Positions 10,861 to 23,668 of a DNA stretch of 64,000 nucleotides are shown in pieces. The position numbers were made by a program, and so were the translations under genes. Origin of the DNA: Lichenostomus cassidix (Eukaryota; Chordata; Aves; Passeriformes; Meliphagidae); contig CM039183.1 in assembly GCA_008360975.2 (NCBI GenBank), forward strand, positions 83,364,350-83,428,349, in the 5' to 3' direction. Numbering within the stretch: position 1 is the first letter of the stretch; the number at the start of each line of letters is the position of its first letter. Under the pieces are notes generated by a model. It did no database searches. It worked only from the letters and a program-made list of their open reading frames with translations, and was not told the origin of the DNA.

Positions 10861-13800
10861 AAGGCTCTGGTCCTCCTTTTTTTGTCGTCAGTTGCAAAAT
10901 GACTATGGATAGTAGAGCAATGAGGGAAGTCCCAGAGTGAACTTTTCTAAAAGTGCATGTTTGGGGTTTTTTTTAAATTTAAGAACAATGTATACTATGA
11001 AAACACTATTAACATTAAAGAGTAAAATATCCACTATGATCATGCAGGCATAAACCCTCTGGAGCAGTGCCAAAACCAGGCTACTGCTGCTTTAATGTGG
11101 CAGGGGAACATTTAACCTGCTTGTTGTATTTATCCTGTGCTGAAGCTATAGGATTGTATGGCTTCAGCTCTGGTTTTGTAGTCAGCTGCAATTCACATGG
11201 TGTGACTGTAGCCTATGAAGCTCTATAAAGGGCCCAGCAGCTTTGGAAAGGGTTTCCTAATCTCATATGTTTCTTCCTAAAGAGGAGAAACAGGTTCTCC
11301 TTACACCGAAGGAGGACTTCTGTGTGGTCTGTGTTTCAAATCAAGCTGGGTGATAAGGTGGCTCTGTTAACCAACTTCCATGTTGTCAGGTCATGCGGGG
11401 AGGGCATTGAACTTACAGCCAATAACATGATGTGTCAGTGTGTTGGTCTCCCCAGAAAACTCAGTTACAGCTCCCTGAGGTAACTGCTGTGGTTCATCTG
11501 CCTCTTGGTAAAGTCTGGCTGCCAGGCAGTCACCCTCATCTGCTCTGGGAGCATCAACTGCACCAGAAAGTGCTGTGGCCTCTATGGTGACACTGATATT
11601 TCTGCCAGCTGCTCTGTCCCCTCCCGTGTGTATCTCTCAGGGCATGCATTCACCTACTTTGCTTTATTTTGAGGGGTAAAATCTAGGAAATTTTCAGCTG
11701 CCGGGGTGACGGGAATACACAGAGCTCACTTCTGCACTGGAGGGGAGAGCACACAAGGAAGGACTGAAGTGGCAGTGCTTGTTTGTGCAAGCTGAGTTGG
11801 GAAGCACTTTTGTTGTGCACAGAGTGGTGGTGGAGACAGCCAGAATAAATCTCAGCTACCTCTGTTGTTTAGGGAGCTAAACCACGAAGTTTTGTTTTGA
11901 AATTGTTTCACTGAAATATTTTTCTAACAGAGCTGTGCCATAAAACTGGGATGAAAATGTTTTGATATATGCAGATGATCTTGAGCAAGGTCTAAAACAT
12001 TTATAAAGGCCACATTAATTGCAAAAATGTGGTTTAGCTCACCAAACCTGGGAATACTCTTCTTAGAATTACATTTTAATTGATTTATTTTGCATTGTTT
12101 GCCAGGGCTAGGTAATAAACTGGAAGAACAGCTATTAAATATCTTCATTCCCTGGGGTTAATCAGGCCAAGTTATTATCCCTGCAAAGTTAAATCGGTAA
12201 GTATGACTGAAGAGTATCCAAAGTTCAAAACTAATCCTCCAAAGAAGCAGCGAATGTATCTACCAAAGCATTTTGCAACTAAATAAAGACATGAAATGGC
12301 ATTGCTTTTTGCATGTTAGATTCATGTATCTTCAAAGTTGCATCACATTGTAGGCAAAACTTTAGTATGACTTTATTGACTCATTTGTACCTATAACAGA
12401 ACTGGTGTTTCAGCTCCATGAAACCTGTTTGTTGAAACCTGTCTTTCTTCAGTGGGGGCAGGTAGATTGGATGTTTAGAAACACTGGTGTCCCCTGCTTT
12501 GTCTGCACCTTGGATGTCTGTCACCCCTGGCTGGCACAGGCAGCCAGTCCAGGACAATCTGGGGCCAGGGTTGTAACATGGCCCTGCTCCTGCCTCTCCA
12601 AAGATGCTATAATCAAACACTTCATTGCCCCAAAAGGAGATGAGCTGAGGATTTGGCCTTCTCAGAGCTGGTCTGGGATCTGGTCAGGATGCAGGGCTGG
12701 GGGGGATTATCCTCTCTCACCCCGGGGTCTGATTCCTGTAGACTAAGTTATGTGCCCGGTGAGTTTATTGACCTGTCCAAGGGCAATAACTTGCAGCAAT
12801 TAAAGGCAGCTTAGATCTTTCCTTATGTTTTATCTTGGTCTGCACTTTATGGGTGGAGTTAAAGAGAAAACTATTTTTCACTATGAAAAGCCAATTTAAG
12901 AAGGTTTAATTAGGCCCAAGTATTTACCTTGGCTGATAAACTCTCAGAATGCTTTTAAAATATTTTTTATATTGTACATGCAATGCATTAGACATTTTTG
13001 CAGGCAATATTCTATAGACATTGTAATTTCTAGTCTTACTGAATATGGGGAGAATGTTTAAAATTCAACTGGCTCTTTCTATTTTTATTTAATGTATAAA
13101 TCAGACATAATTCATGCATAGTTCCTTCCAGGTTTAGACATTTATTGAGCAGTATGTATGGTTATAAACATTTTGTGACAGCTGTTTCAAATTTCAGAAT
13201 AGAAAAGAAAAAAAAAGGAACCTTACATTTTCACTTCTCCAATTTCCTCTGAAAGCTTACACAAGGAAGCCTTGAATTTTCAGCTTCCAAACTGGCAGCT
13301 GAAATTAGAGCCTTGAATTACTTTTGAAAACTAGGACTTGGGATCTTTAGCCCTTCATGGGACTTTCAGTCTGTTGTAGGCAGATCTGTAGTACTTCGTT
13401 AACTGAAAAAGCAGAAATTTGGTAGAATTGTACAAAACTACAAGGCACCTAATGCTGATACTTAATTAACTGGTGCTCTCCGTGGAAGAGAAGTCTGTGA
13501 AGGGTTTCTCTGCATCTAGAGGAAGATCAGGAGCAGTCTAGTTCAGTCAGTTTGAAAGCATTATGATGACACCCCGCATTTTAACTCTTCAGTTAAAATA
13601 CGTTTCTTTCTATTGTTCTCCTTTTTATGGTAAGGCTGCAGTGATAATGGCACCTTTTTATTTTACAGTTTAAATTGTAAAAACCCCCTTTGTTATGCTG
13701 ACACACATCAACAGCACCCCCAACACTGGTGGTTGCTTCTTTCTTCTCCTCAGTCACACCACCCCACGCCCAAAGCTGGCACTTCTTAGTGATCCTGCCT

Positions 13801-16800
13801 GGTCAGGAGCTGTGAGTGCCCAGCACCGTGGAGGTGACCTGTGTGACTGGCATTGGTGGCCATGGTCCTGCATGGCCTCAGGTACTGCTGTGGAGGTGAT
13901 CACAGCCAGCCCTTCGATGAGGAAAGCAACAACTACAGTAAACATCTGTTTTCTCCTCTTCCTCCCCAAACTTGATGCTTTTATAAGGTCGAGTTTTGAG
14001 TCAATTCCCAGCATTTGACCTCCACCAAGGCTACACACTGCCTGGCCCTGGAGGGGACACTGCTTTCCAGGCTGCAGAAGGCAGCTGCTGCTTACTGTTC
14101 TTTCCTTTCTCAGCTGCTGCTCCCTTTTCCAAAGCAGAGGCAGTCTTCTCCCAGCTTTCCCCATTGGCCTGTGTAAAGGATAGGTGATAGCCCATCTGTG
14201 CTTTATGTGTTTTGGGACCTCTTTTCTCAACCATTGTCTGTATTTTCAAGGCCTTTGCTGTTATCCCACCTTTAGACCATGCAGACTCCTGGTGTCAAGC
14301 TCCATTCAGCCAGAGAGATGGTGACAAACCTGTGACCTTTGTGCTGAGGCAGCGCAGCCTTGGTGACACTGAGGAGCAGAAAGAGAAGGTCACAATCCCT
14401 TGGGAATCAGAGAGCCTAGCCCAGGCCCAGCCTACACGGGGAGTAGCACTGCTTTTAAGCACACAGGCGTAGGAGGTTGCAATGAGCCTTCCTCTGGCTT
14501 TTTATGAAATTTCCCAAAAGGCCACACTCAGGTATCAGAGTTTGTTTATGGTAATGGTGGCCCAGTGCCATGAAGATAGCAAGAATATGTCCCAGTAGTG
14601 CTTTTTAGAAGCTTTTCACCACTTTGGATAAAATGTTGCTGACAACATTTCAATCTCCAAGTCTCCTGCAACCATCAGATAATTAAGAAATGTTGCTGAG
14701 TCACACCCTCTTAGAGTAAGTGCCTCCCTGGGGCACGACTGGGGAGGCTGATGCCTGTTTCAGATGTGTCCCCAAACACGGCAGATGGGAATGATTGAGT
14801 AACATACCCAGTGGCACATTCTCTGCTGACTCATTTGCTGCACTGCTACTGAGATAATAGGACTCCTACCAGGTAAATGCAAGGCAGAGTTTGGACAGAA
14901 CTTTGCAAAGATCTTTTAATATAAACTCAGAAGAATGATGAATTTATATAATGAAAGTCTCACAGTAGTTCAAGGATCTTTGCTGGAGAGAATATGTCTC
15001 TTCTGGGACCTGCTTGGTGAAATTGCATGTAGGATGAAAGCTATGTCAGAGACAACTCTCCCACTGGCACCTGAGTAAATCCCAGTGTGCATCATATACT
15101 TTTTTCAGAAATAATTTGGGAAATTATACAAATGCCAGTGTTTTGGTATAAGCAGACTAAGAACAAAGGTAAAAATGGGACTTTGCTGACTGAATATATA
15201 ATTCAATATAAAATAAAAATATAAAATTTTAAAAATACCATATCAAATGTGGAATTTGTAACCAGATAACTCCAGTTAGGTGGTTGCCTAACTGTAAATT
15301 GTCTTGTCTCTTAAGTGAAATGTTTCTGACATTCCTGATATCCCACTTGTGGGCAGTCTCTGATGGTAAAATTCCAGCATTGGGAGGCACATGGGAATTA
15401 ATGAAACATTACAAGGGTCTGCACACAGGGATGCTGAGAGAGCAGGCACAGATAGGAGTGTATTGGATTGGAGAGTTTCTGACCCAAGGATATTTTTGAA
15501 GTAATGGCTTGGGAATGAAAAGAGGAGCTTTCATGCCATTGTGAGATGGGCTGTGTATAGACTAGAGGTGGGCACTCCCCTCCTCTCCTACTCTCTTTCT
15601 CATCCAGAACTGAGTGGATGTCACTGACTTGAAGATAAGTAGAAATGATGAGTGTTTCAAAAGAGGTTTATGTTGAATTCAATATCTGATGCATTTATGG
15701 ATCTACAAATCTAATTTTACCTTCCTGTGACATGAACTAAAAGCTTTATTCAAAAGTCCTGAGCCAGCCTTAAATAGGATTTCTGCAAGGGTGGAAACTT
15801 GTAAATCCTAGCAGAACAACTACCCTTATGATTTTCACTCTTTTGGCACTGAATGCACCAACAGTCTCTGAAATATTCCATGAGGGCTTTGGTTCTCTGT
15901 GTTCCAGTGCAGCTCTGTAACCTGGGATCACACTGCTGCCAAAAGAGCTGTGGGAGAAAACCATGAGACCCCTGTGCCATTCTTCCTGGGCATGGAAATG
16001 TAATGGGATAGACTGCTGGTAAAGCACTCTGATGTGTCAGACACCAGCCTGGAGAGCCCCTGAGAACGTTTTTTCGTCCTCAAACACCCTTGTCCCACCA
16101 CCAGAGCCCCAAACCATGGCACCAGCCAGAGCAGCAGCTGTGAGCAGCTGCATCGCTACTGGTGCCTGCTCCCTTCTGGCACCACAGCCCAGAGCCTGCT
16201 GACTGACAGCATAGCCCCATGGCTAGTGGATTTACTTGCACTTCTGGGCTCAGGCTTTCTCTTTCCCTGTTCTTACTGGGAAACTTTAGGCTTTTCTTGT
16301 TTTTGCTGCTTGGCTTTGGGCTTGTCCCACCTCCCACACCTCCCACTCACTCTTGTTTGCATTCCTTTTCAACAAAAAGTCTCAGAAGATGGCCCAATAT
16401 GAGAATGAGATTAGTGGCAGTCACGTATGTTCACATGTATTTTCATGACAGCCCTGTTAGCCATAGCTGTGTTACAGCCTTTCTCCCAGCCCTGGTAATA
16501 ATTTGGATGGTAAATTCAGTGGACTGAAGACTGCTTCTGGCCTGCAGATACTACCCCAGGCTCAAAGAGTCAAAACTCATGGAAAAACTCAGAGCAGAAA
16601 AGCAAGGTAATTGTCACAATGTTTAGGATTTACACTATGCTGTTCACACAGGTCATGTCAGTATTTCAGTTTCTGTGTTCTTTTTAACTATGGGCAAGAT
16701 TAGAGAACCTTTACTTCTCTTTTAGCTGTAAGTCTCCTGTGAAAGAGAATTAGTAAAAAATCAGCGGAACCCTCGAAATGGTCTCTTTTCATGGATGAAA

Positions 16801-17989
16801 ACTGAGAAGCTGTTGAAAGGTTGAGGTCATTATTTGAAAAATAATCCTCAATTTCTGAGGTAAAGGATTCTTTGATTTTCTTTTTTAAATTTGCTTTTCC
16901 TCTCTGTCTTTTATATATATCTACAATGAAAGTTGAAAATATCTCAGGATGGGAATGGCTTGTAAAGAAATGCAATGAGACCATAGGAAACTGATGAGAT
17001 GCTTTCTCTGGAAGCCAAGCTGCAGGACAAGAGAGGCAATTCACAAGTGGTAGAACAGCTGGCAACTCCAGCCCACACCATCTGGATTTGTGTGATTTTA
17101 TAATATTTATTGTCACTAACTCTGAGAGGAATATGAATAGAGCTGGCTGCACGTGGAAATGAGCTGGCATTTCATAGAGCGAATTGTGTGTGGAGCCTTG
17201 GCAGGGACACATGGCAGGGGGAGCATCTGATACCAGCAGCCAGCCATGCATTATCACTTCATCCGTCAGGCTGGCTACGTGAAACAACAGAAACATTTTC
17301 AGTCAGGCAAGGGAAGCCCTGCTGGAAAAATGGCATTTCAAATCTATCATTTGGAGAGGAGAGATAGAAAGTTGCCAGTGCTCAATCTTTAGTCTGAAGC
17401 TTGTGAGAGGTGCTTAATTTTTTCCTGAAAACCTTAACATCAGTAGATATAAGATTACTCAAGAATCTTACAGTTGAAAAAACTCTTTTTGAGTCTCATG
17501 GTTAAGAAAATCTGTGACCCACCTCTACCTAACAGCTCCAGAAAATGGAAGAACCCCTGAATACATTTTCTTAAGTCTTCCGATTTGCGACAGTTTGTGG
17601 TTTTAGGATTCTTATGTGTGATTGTGAAAACAGTGAGTTGTCAGTGTTGAGCATCTTCGTGTAGGTAGTGTGATTGCTGCCTTAGTAAACTGTTCTCTAA
17701 GGTGCCTGTTTTGCTCCATGAACGCCAAAGGGAACACTGCTTCTCCTAGCACAGCTGTCCCAGTTGGAAGCTCAAACTGGGACAGGAAGAGTTTAGCCTT
17801 TCATATTTCTGTTCTTCATCTGTGAAATGACATAACATGTTTTTTTCCTTACTTCAGATCAGCCAAAGGATAAATTATTCTTCTTCTGATACTCTAATCT
17901 GAAAATTATATGAAAGCTCAACTGGTCTTACTTTTACTTTAAGTTTTTCTACTTCTAGTGGGGCATTAGAAAAGCTTAAAACTTTTAGA
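10861..17989. other. Intergenic, no supported gene
   Basis: No recognised coding exon. Somewhat G+C-richer blocks with overlapping open frames on both strands lie at about 12.4-12.75 kb and 13.7-14.48 kb; they match no family I know. A low-confidence LTR-like stretch is at about 15.73-16.09 kb (minus), an open frame of 198 codons at 16.70-17.30 kb (minus), and a perfect 11-bp inverted repeat at 17,755-17,785. Confidence 0.6.
17755..17785. repeat. Perfect 11-bp inverted repeat (hairpin)
   Basis: CTGTCCCAGTT at 17755-17765 pairs exactly with AACTGGGACAG at 17775-17785 around a 9-base loop. Too short for a microRNA precursor on its own. Confidence 0.85.
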
Positions 17990-18197
17990 CTCCCTTCCCT
18001 TCCCTTCCCTTCCCTTCCCTTCCCTTCCCTTCCCTTCCCTTCCCTTCCCTTCCCTTCCCTTCCCTTCCCTTCCTTTCCCTTCCCTTCCCTTCCCTTCCTT
18101 CCTTCCTTCCTTCCTTCCTTTCCATCTTTCTTTTCTTTCTTTTCTTTCTTTTTTCTTTCTTTTCTTTTTTTTTTTCTTTCTTTTCTTTTCTTTTTTC

Positions 18198-18228
<31 letters not shown>

Positions 18229-18491
18229 TCTTTCTTTCTTTCTTTTCTTTCTTTCTTTTCTTTCTTTCTTTTCTCTTTCTTTCTTTCTTTTTTCTTTTTT
18301 CTTTCCTTTCTTTTCTTTTTCCCTTCCCTTCCCTTCCTTCCCTTCCTTCCCTTCCTTCCCTTCCTTCCCTTCCCTTCCCTTCCTTCCCTTCCTTCCCTTC
18401 CCTTCCCTTCCCTTCCCTTCCCTTCCCTTCCCTTCCCTTCCCTTCCCTTCCCTTCCCTTCCCTTCCCTTCCCTTCCCTTCCCTCTTTTTCT
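17990..18491. repeat. Long polypyrimidine tract with (CCCTT)n arms
   Basis: About 502 bases of pure C/T on the + strand, broken by a single A at 18124. Order: (CCCTT)n 17990-18095, (TTCC)n to about 18123, TTTC- and T-rich middle 18125-18320, mixed CCTT/CCCTT, then (CCCTT)n to about 18482. The arms mirror each other. The minus strand reads (AAGGG)n/(GGAA)n and stays open in several frames only because the repeat lacks stop codons; it is not a gene. Such homopurine-homopyrimidine mirror tracts can form triplex or G-quadruplex DNA and are often unstable in length. Confidence 0.97.
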
Positions 18492-21400
18492 GTCCTCATT
18501 CTCTTTTCTGGGATTCACTAGTAGTGAATTTTGTAGTACATCAATTTACAAAACCTGTTAGTTAGGCTGAGGAAAAGTGTAGTGAGACATGAATGCCAGA
18601 GAAGATGAAGTGCCTAGCTAAGCAGCAGACAAAAATACATCTTATGTCCTGCTTGTGCTAAGTGCAATGCCTCAAAAGCAAAAGGGCAGAGAGTGGCGCT
18701 GGCTTTTCTGTCCTTAGTTAGCAGAAATGAGTAATAAAAGCTACAGCAGGGAGGAATGAAAAGATCCTTTACATTTACAAGATACCCATCTAGGAAAGCC
18801 TGCAATGGGGACAGAAATATCTTCAACATCGAGACTGCTCTGTAACCAGAATGTCAAGAGGACGCTGAGGAGAAGACCAAGTTTGTGTATCTAACTCATG
18901 CACCCTGGTGAAGTTAAATCAAGAGGTAAAGAAGGTGTCTTGCATGGGAAGGACACTCAGCTGTTTCTGTCAGCTCTCTCAGCAAGGTGTGAGCTGGCTG
19001 TGCATCCATTAAAAAGTTCAGCTAGACGAACAGCAAGAGGGTCAGAAAGCACAGCCTGTGTGAAACATTCACTTTTCTCCAAATAGGCCCAGAGGAAAGC
19101 AGACCTGTGCCTGGGATTGTCCCACTCTGGAGTGCCTTGGTCCACTCTCTAGGATCAGGGTTTGTCTCTGAAAAGCATCTGTGCAGCTGTGAAGGCTAAT
19201 GGAGAAGAATGGATCCTGAGCAAGGTTCAGACAGGTTCAGCCACTCAAAGCAGCTGCCCGCACAACAGAAGATTTGAAAACCATTGTGAGAGAGAAATGC
19301 TCTGTTGACATGAGTGCTCCATGTAGGAATGTATCCTGCATCCCTTTCTCAAGGTGATAGAAGAGCCCTGACAGAGCAGGAATGCTGAGAAGGAAGCCTT
19401 GTAGAGACAAAGCGTTTTCAAATCTCTCTTCCCTTATCAAGTGATATTGCTCTTCTGCTTCAAGAGGAAGGATGGGGAATTTTTCAGGCTGACATTGATT
19501 TCATCCATTTTGCCAGCTTTTATTTCCCTCTCTGGTGAAATCTCACTGTAGCTGAAAAAACAGCAAACCTTGTGACACACTTAAAGAAGGGAACCCCAGC
19601 TGTTCTTCCTGGGCACAGGACACCTCCTGCTCTGAATACCTCATGTGTGTACATCAGGATCTGTCCCTCTCAGAGGCTTTTTCTGAATGAGTCTGTGTAA
19701 TACTAAAGATGTTGCTTTATGATGAGTTTCCCAAGGGTGTATTGAACAACACTCCATCACAAAACTGTATGTTTATTCACTTTGTCTTGCATTTTGTGGC
19801 AGGAGGGGAAAAATGGTCCTGTTTCAGAAATGCTGGCATGTGCAGACAGAGGGAAAGATAAAGTGGGCACAGCACATTCTCTTTTTCCTGATCAGATGAG
19901 CTCACCAAGAGCACCAGCTACCAGAAACAGCTCAGACATTCCCAGGCACAAGTCCTGACTGGTGACAGGTTTCAGAGGATGAAGAGGGCAGGCTGGTACT
20001 AGCAGCTGGCTGTGCTGGGCTTCCCAAAGATCTCCCACTCTTCTGCCTCAGTACTCTGAGCTTGATGCCACAGGAGACTCAGTGTGTGAGTGAGTGTGTC
20101 TTTGTGTCCTCAGCCATTAAACAGAGGGTCAATGTGGTCTTGAAGCAAAATTATTCAATTGAAAATCATTGTTAGAAATCATTCACTCAGATCCGTTACA
20201 CTGAAATTCCTATAAATGCAGATATTTCACAGCTGGATAGCATGTCCTCTATTTCTGAAAGAAAAGAAGAGTTGTATCTTTGTTTTTAAAGTGCTGCTGT
20301 TGAGCAGACAAACGGAAATGTGACCATTATATCAAACAAGATGTGTAGTAAAGAAAACAAATCCTTCAGCTCCTTGGTAACAATATTGTATTTAAACATA
20401 TTCAGCATATTGTCCAGGCACGTCCAGAAAAAATCAATCTTATGATCAACATGCCACTGGACTCTCTCATTTTTTAATTTATCTCTCTAAGGGATTCTTT
20501 TTTGATCCTTCTGATCAGACAAGAACAATTACTGTGCCTCTAAGCTCTCCCCTGCCTCTAGTCTCCAATTAGTCACATCTGATATAATTTTTATCAATGT
20601 AAAAATAAGGTCATTTCTTCAACTGTTTATGTCTAAATCAGGCAATACTATCATAACTATCTCACAGACCAACAGCCAGCCCAGCGCTTTCTACATCCAG
20701 GTTTTCAAAATTGTCATATTTTAAAATCTTTTGTCTGGGCTGTAGGAAAGCCACTGGTTGAATTTTTGTTTGCTTAAGATACCTCCTGTTGTTTTGAGAA
20801 GAACAGAGGCTAAGACAAGCACTTGGCTGGCTGTGTTTCATTTCACTAAACAGAAAGGTTTCTGAGATCAGTGGGGCAGCAACACATCCCAAATAGCACC
20901 TATACTAAAATGCAGTGAGTCCAGAATTATCTCCTCCATGCTTTTCCAGTTTGTTTTCCCCTTTTCAAAACTTTGAACTATGTTATGCTTTTGTTCTTCA
21001 TCTTTCTTTCAATTCTGTCATGGAAAAAGGTTACAGTCTTCACGGTTCGTTGGATTTCCTTTCTGATTTCAGTCAGGCCTCAAAGGCAGGAGCTTCTCAC
21101 CTACATTTTGCAAGATGAAAAGCATGCTTGGCATGATGGCATGTGAGCTTGTTGTTGAAGCACTTCTCCTCCCCATCAGGGTATCCTTTTCCTTTAGGCA
21201 AGTACCAACAAAGATTGCCAGCCATTCAAAACAAAATGTTACTGGGAAAAAACCCACTACTTTTTATTCAAAAAAGGTCATCAGAAATGAAAGACAAGGC
21301 TCACAAAAAAACCCTAACTCTTCTCCTTTCATATGGGGCCTGGCTCTTCCTCTGGCTGGGGCAGAGATGGGGCCAGCCCAGCCAGGGAACCAAGCCTGAG

Positions 21401-21659
21401 CCACATAGTGAGCACACAGGTCCTCCCAGCACAGTCCCTCCCACCCCATGTGCTCTTACTGCCCCAAAGATCTCAGAGGTGTGAATCTCCTGCCTTCATC
21501 CTTGTGCACTGCGCTGCCATGGAGCCAAAGCAGGAACTACCTGATGGCACACAGGCAGCCAACAGCAGGTGCTGCCTTCAACTTCAAGATCTGTGAAATT
21601 CTGGGATCTTAGGGAGACCCCTGGGAGTTCCTTAAAAATAAAACTGCAAATTAATTAAA
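18492..21659. other. Intergenic, no supported gene
   Basis: Unique-looking sequence with no recognised exon or repeat family. Short open frames have no recognisable domains. Confidence 0.55.
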
Positions 21660-22670
21660 GGAGGTTTGCTGGGAATTTTTGATCTGGGGTGTTGTGCAGA
21701 GTCTGCTGGGAATTTTTGATCTGGGGTGTTCTGCAGAGGCTGCCAAGTCTTTTCAGCTCTGGGAGTCTTACCCACTGCTGCTCTTCAATGGGGGCACCAG
21801 TGAGGTCAGGGACAACCTGGAGCATACCAAGCATGACTGCATGGATCCAAGGGTGGTAGCCAAGGGCAGAGAAGCCAAATGAGTGTATCCTCAGTACCAT
21901 CACTGAGGAAGAGTGGAGGAATCCTGTATATCAACAAGGGATTGCACAGCTGGTGTCAACAACAAAGATTCGTCTTCAAGACCTTGGAAGCCTTTCTGAT
22001 GATCAAGAACTTCTGGGAAGAGATGGAATCCCTGTGACCAAACAGGGAAAAAAATGTCTTTGCCAACGTGCTGGCCAACCTGGGAAGGAGAAGTTTTACA
22101 TTAGAAGTGATGGAGGAGAGAGATGATGATGACCTACAATCAAATGAGGAAGTGATTGGCAAGGAAAGGATGTGGGGTGATACAGACAAGACCTTATAAC
22201 CAACATAAGGCAGAAAGGAGCAGAAAAGGGGCCATCCTAATGGTATGCACAGAAATGAGTCCACGTGGCAGCATGGTGGGGCAAGACCTCATAGATTTTC
22301 TGGGAAATCAGAAAAACTCTGAGTTGCCTTTATATAAGAGAGCAATGAGGGTGCGGCTGTCTCTGCTTTGGGAAGGACAATGGCCAGCTGAGAGCTTATG
22401 GGTCATGGTTAGAAAGTAGATCACCATAGATGACATTGGGATGGGTGTCTGCTACAGACCACCTGAGCAGGAAGAAGTAGAAAAAGCCTTCTTCAGACAA
22501 GTGGAAGAACCAAAATGCAAGAATGGTGTGTATATATAGGCAAAACCAAAAAATTTTACATACATAATCCTGAGACAGCGGTGAGGCACAACAGGACATG
22601 GTCTCCTACCTGGGAGGAAGCCTGGCCCTCAGCACACTGGAGACTTCAATCCAGGCAGAGTTGTGTGGGA
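21660..22670 (+). mobile_element. CR1 LINE, 5'/internal part, sense
   Basis: The end of the segment reads as CR1: GTCTGCTACAGACCACCTGA, then GAAAAAGCCTTCTTCAGACA and GAGACTTCAATCCAGGCAGA, which are the start of the endonuclease-coding part. The upstream part (GTGATGGAGGAGAGAGATGA; CAAGACCTCATAGATTTTCT) I take as CR1 5' region from memory. Frames are broken by stops; a decayed copy. It begins with two 37-bp tandem units at 21667-21740. It is cut by LTR-like sequence just after 22,670. Confidence 0.65.
21667..21740. repeat. 37-bp tandem duplication
   Basis: TGCTGGGAATTTTTGATCTG and the following GGGTGTTGTGCAGAGTC are repeated immediately at 21704-21740 with few changes. It sits at the 5' end of the CR1 segment. 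Confidence 0.85.
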
Positions 22671-22674
22671 CGAT

Positions 22675-23420
22675 TGTGGCAGGATTCTCCCCCCTCCCCC
22701 TTCTCTCTCTCCCTGATCGCTAGCCAGAGATGGATGGCTCAGATTAGGTTGATTGCTTAATCCTGGCTATCTAGTACTGGTGCCTGGAAGTCAAGGTGAG
22801 ACACTGAGAGAATGTGAAAAATTTTTAAGTGACCACAAATCCACAGTCTTTTCCCTATAAAAACACCACGAAATCTCAGAAAGGTAGAAGCTTTTCTACA
22901 TGGACATTGGAGCGTGAGGGAAAGTTTTCTCCCCAGGTGTCTGGACGCAGCCCTGTGGTTACTTCTTGCGGGATTGGGTGAGGAAGTCTAATGCATTCCA
23001 GCTCCAAAATTGGATTTGGTAAGCTCATTGGTTTCCTAAATTGTATTATTCCGGCTAACTTATAGGTACCTTTCTTAACTTGCATTTCAGCTATTTTATA
23101 GCTCAAGCAAGCATTTCTTAACTTGCATTTTTTGTACTATTTTTATAGTTCAAGCAAGCTTTTACTCCATAATTGCATTTTAGCTATTATAGTGTTGCAA
23201 TTATGCATTCATTGTGTGTCTATGTGTGTCAATCTGTTCTATGTTTGTATGTTTGTTATTTTCTGTATCTAATAAATGGTATTTTTAGACAAATCAGCCA
23301 AATATCAAAGAATCTTGCGAACGGGACTGAGTCTTGGGGAACTAGCTATCTTAAAGCCTGGCAAACTGCAAAAACTCATAAAGCTCCTGTCTCCCATGCA
23401 AGACAACGATGCCACAGAAC
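22675..23420 (+). mobile_element. Probable ERV solo LTR inserted in CR1
   Basis: Begins TGTGGCAGGATTCTCC followed by a C-rich run and probably ends GATGCCACA near 23420, so the ends TGTGGCA/TGCCACA are inverted as in LTRs. A TATA-like TATAAAAA lies at 22857 and AATAAA at 23271, both on the + strand and in LTR order. A 43-bp direct duplication (23071-23160) is inside. I see no matching target duplication and no primer-binding site or internal genes, so it would be a solo LTR. Both ends are uncertain. Confidence 0.5.
23071..23160. repeat. ~43-bp imperfect tandem duplication
   Basis: TTTCTTAACTTGCATTT ... ATAGCTCAAGCAAGC recurs from 23114 as TTTCTTAACTTGCATTTTTT ... ATAGTTCAAGCAAGC. It lies within the probable LTR. 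Confidence 0.8.
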
Positions 23421-23614
23421 CACGGATGCCAAGTCTCAGGCACCAGGCAGTGCCTGGTTGCTGCCCTGGGGCTCAGGTAGGGGACAGTGATGGTGTCCTT
23501 GTGGCAGGACATGCAGCAGGAGCTCTGGCAGGCAAAGGAGACACAGAGGAGGTGAGCAGCTGCACACTGTCAGGAAGAGTGAGCAAGAAATTGACAGGCT
23601 CTTTGCAGAGGCTG

Positions 23615-23668
23615 AACAGCCCCAAGGTCCCTTCTAAATGGAATTATTCCATGAATCTATGATATGAG
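23615..23668 (+). mobile_element. CR1 3' terminus, short fragment, sense
   Basis: CCCAAGGTCCCTTCTAAATG followed by GAATTATTCCATGAATCTAT is the CR1 3' end with its octamer tail. It may be the far end of the same CR1 that starts at 21,660, with a large internal loss, or a separate truncated copy. Confidence 0.6.

Noticed and set aside
17966..18518. Two 177-codon minus-strand open frames rich in Gly, Arg, Lys and Glu
   Set aside because: They are translations of the AAGGG/AAAG repeat, which has no stop in several frames. Multiple overlapping frames of equal length show it is simple sequence, not a gene.
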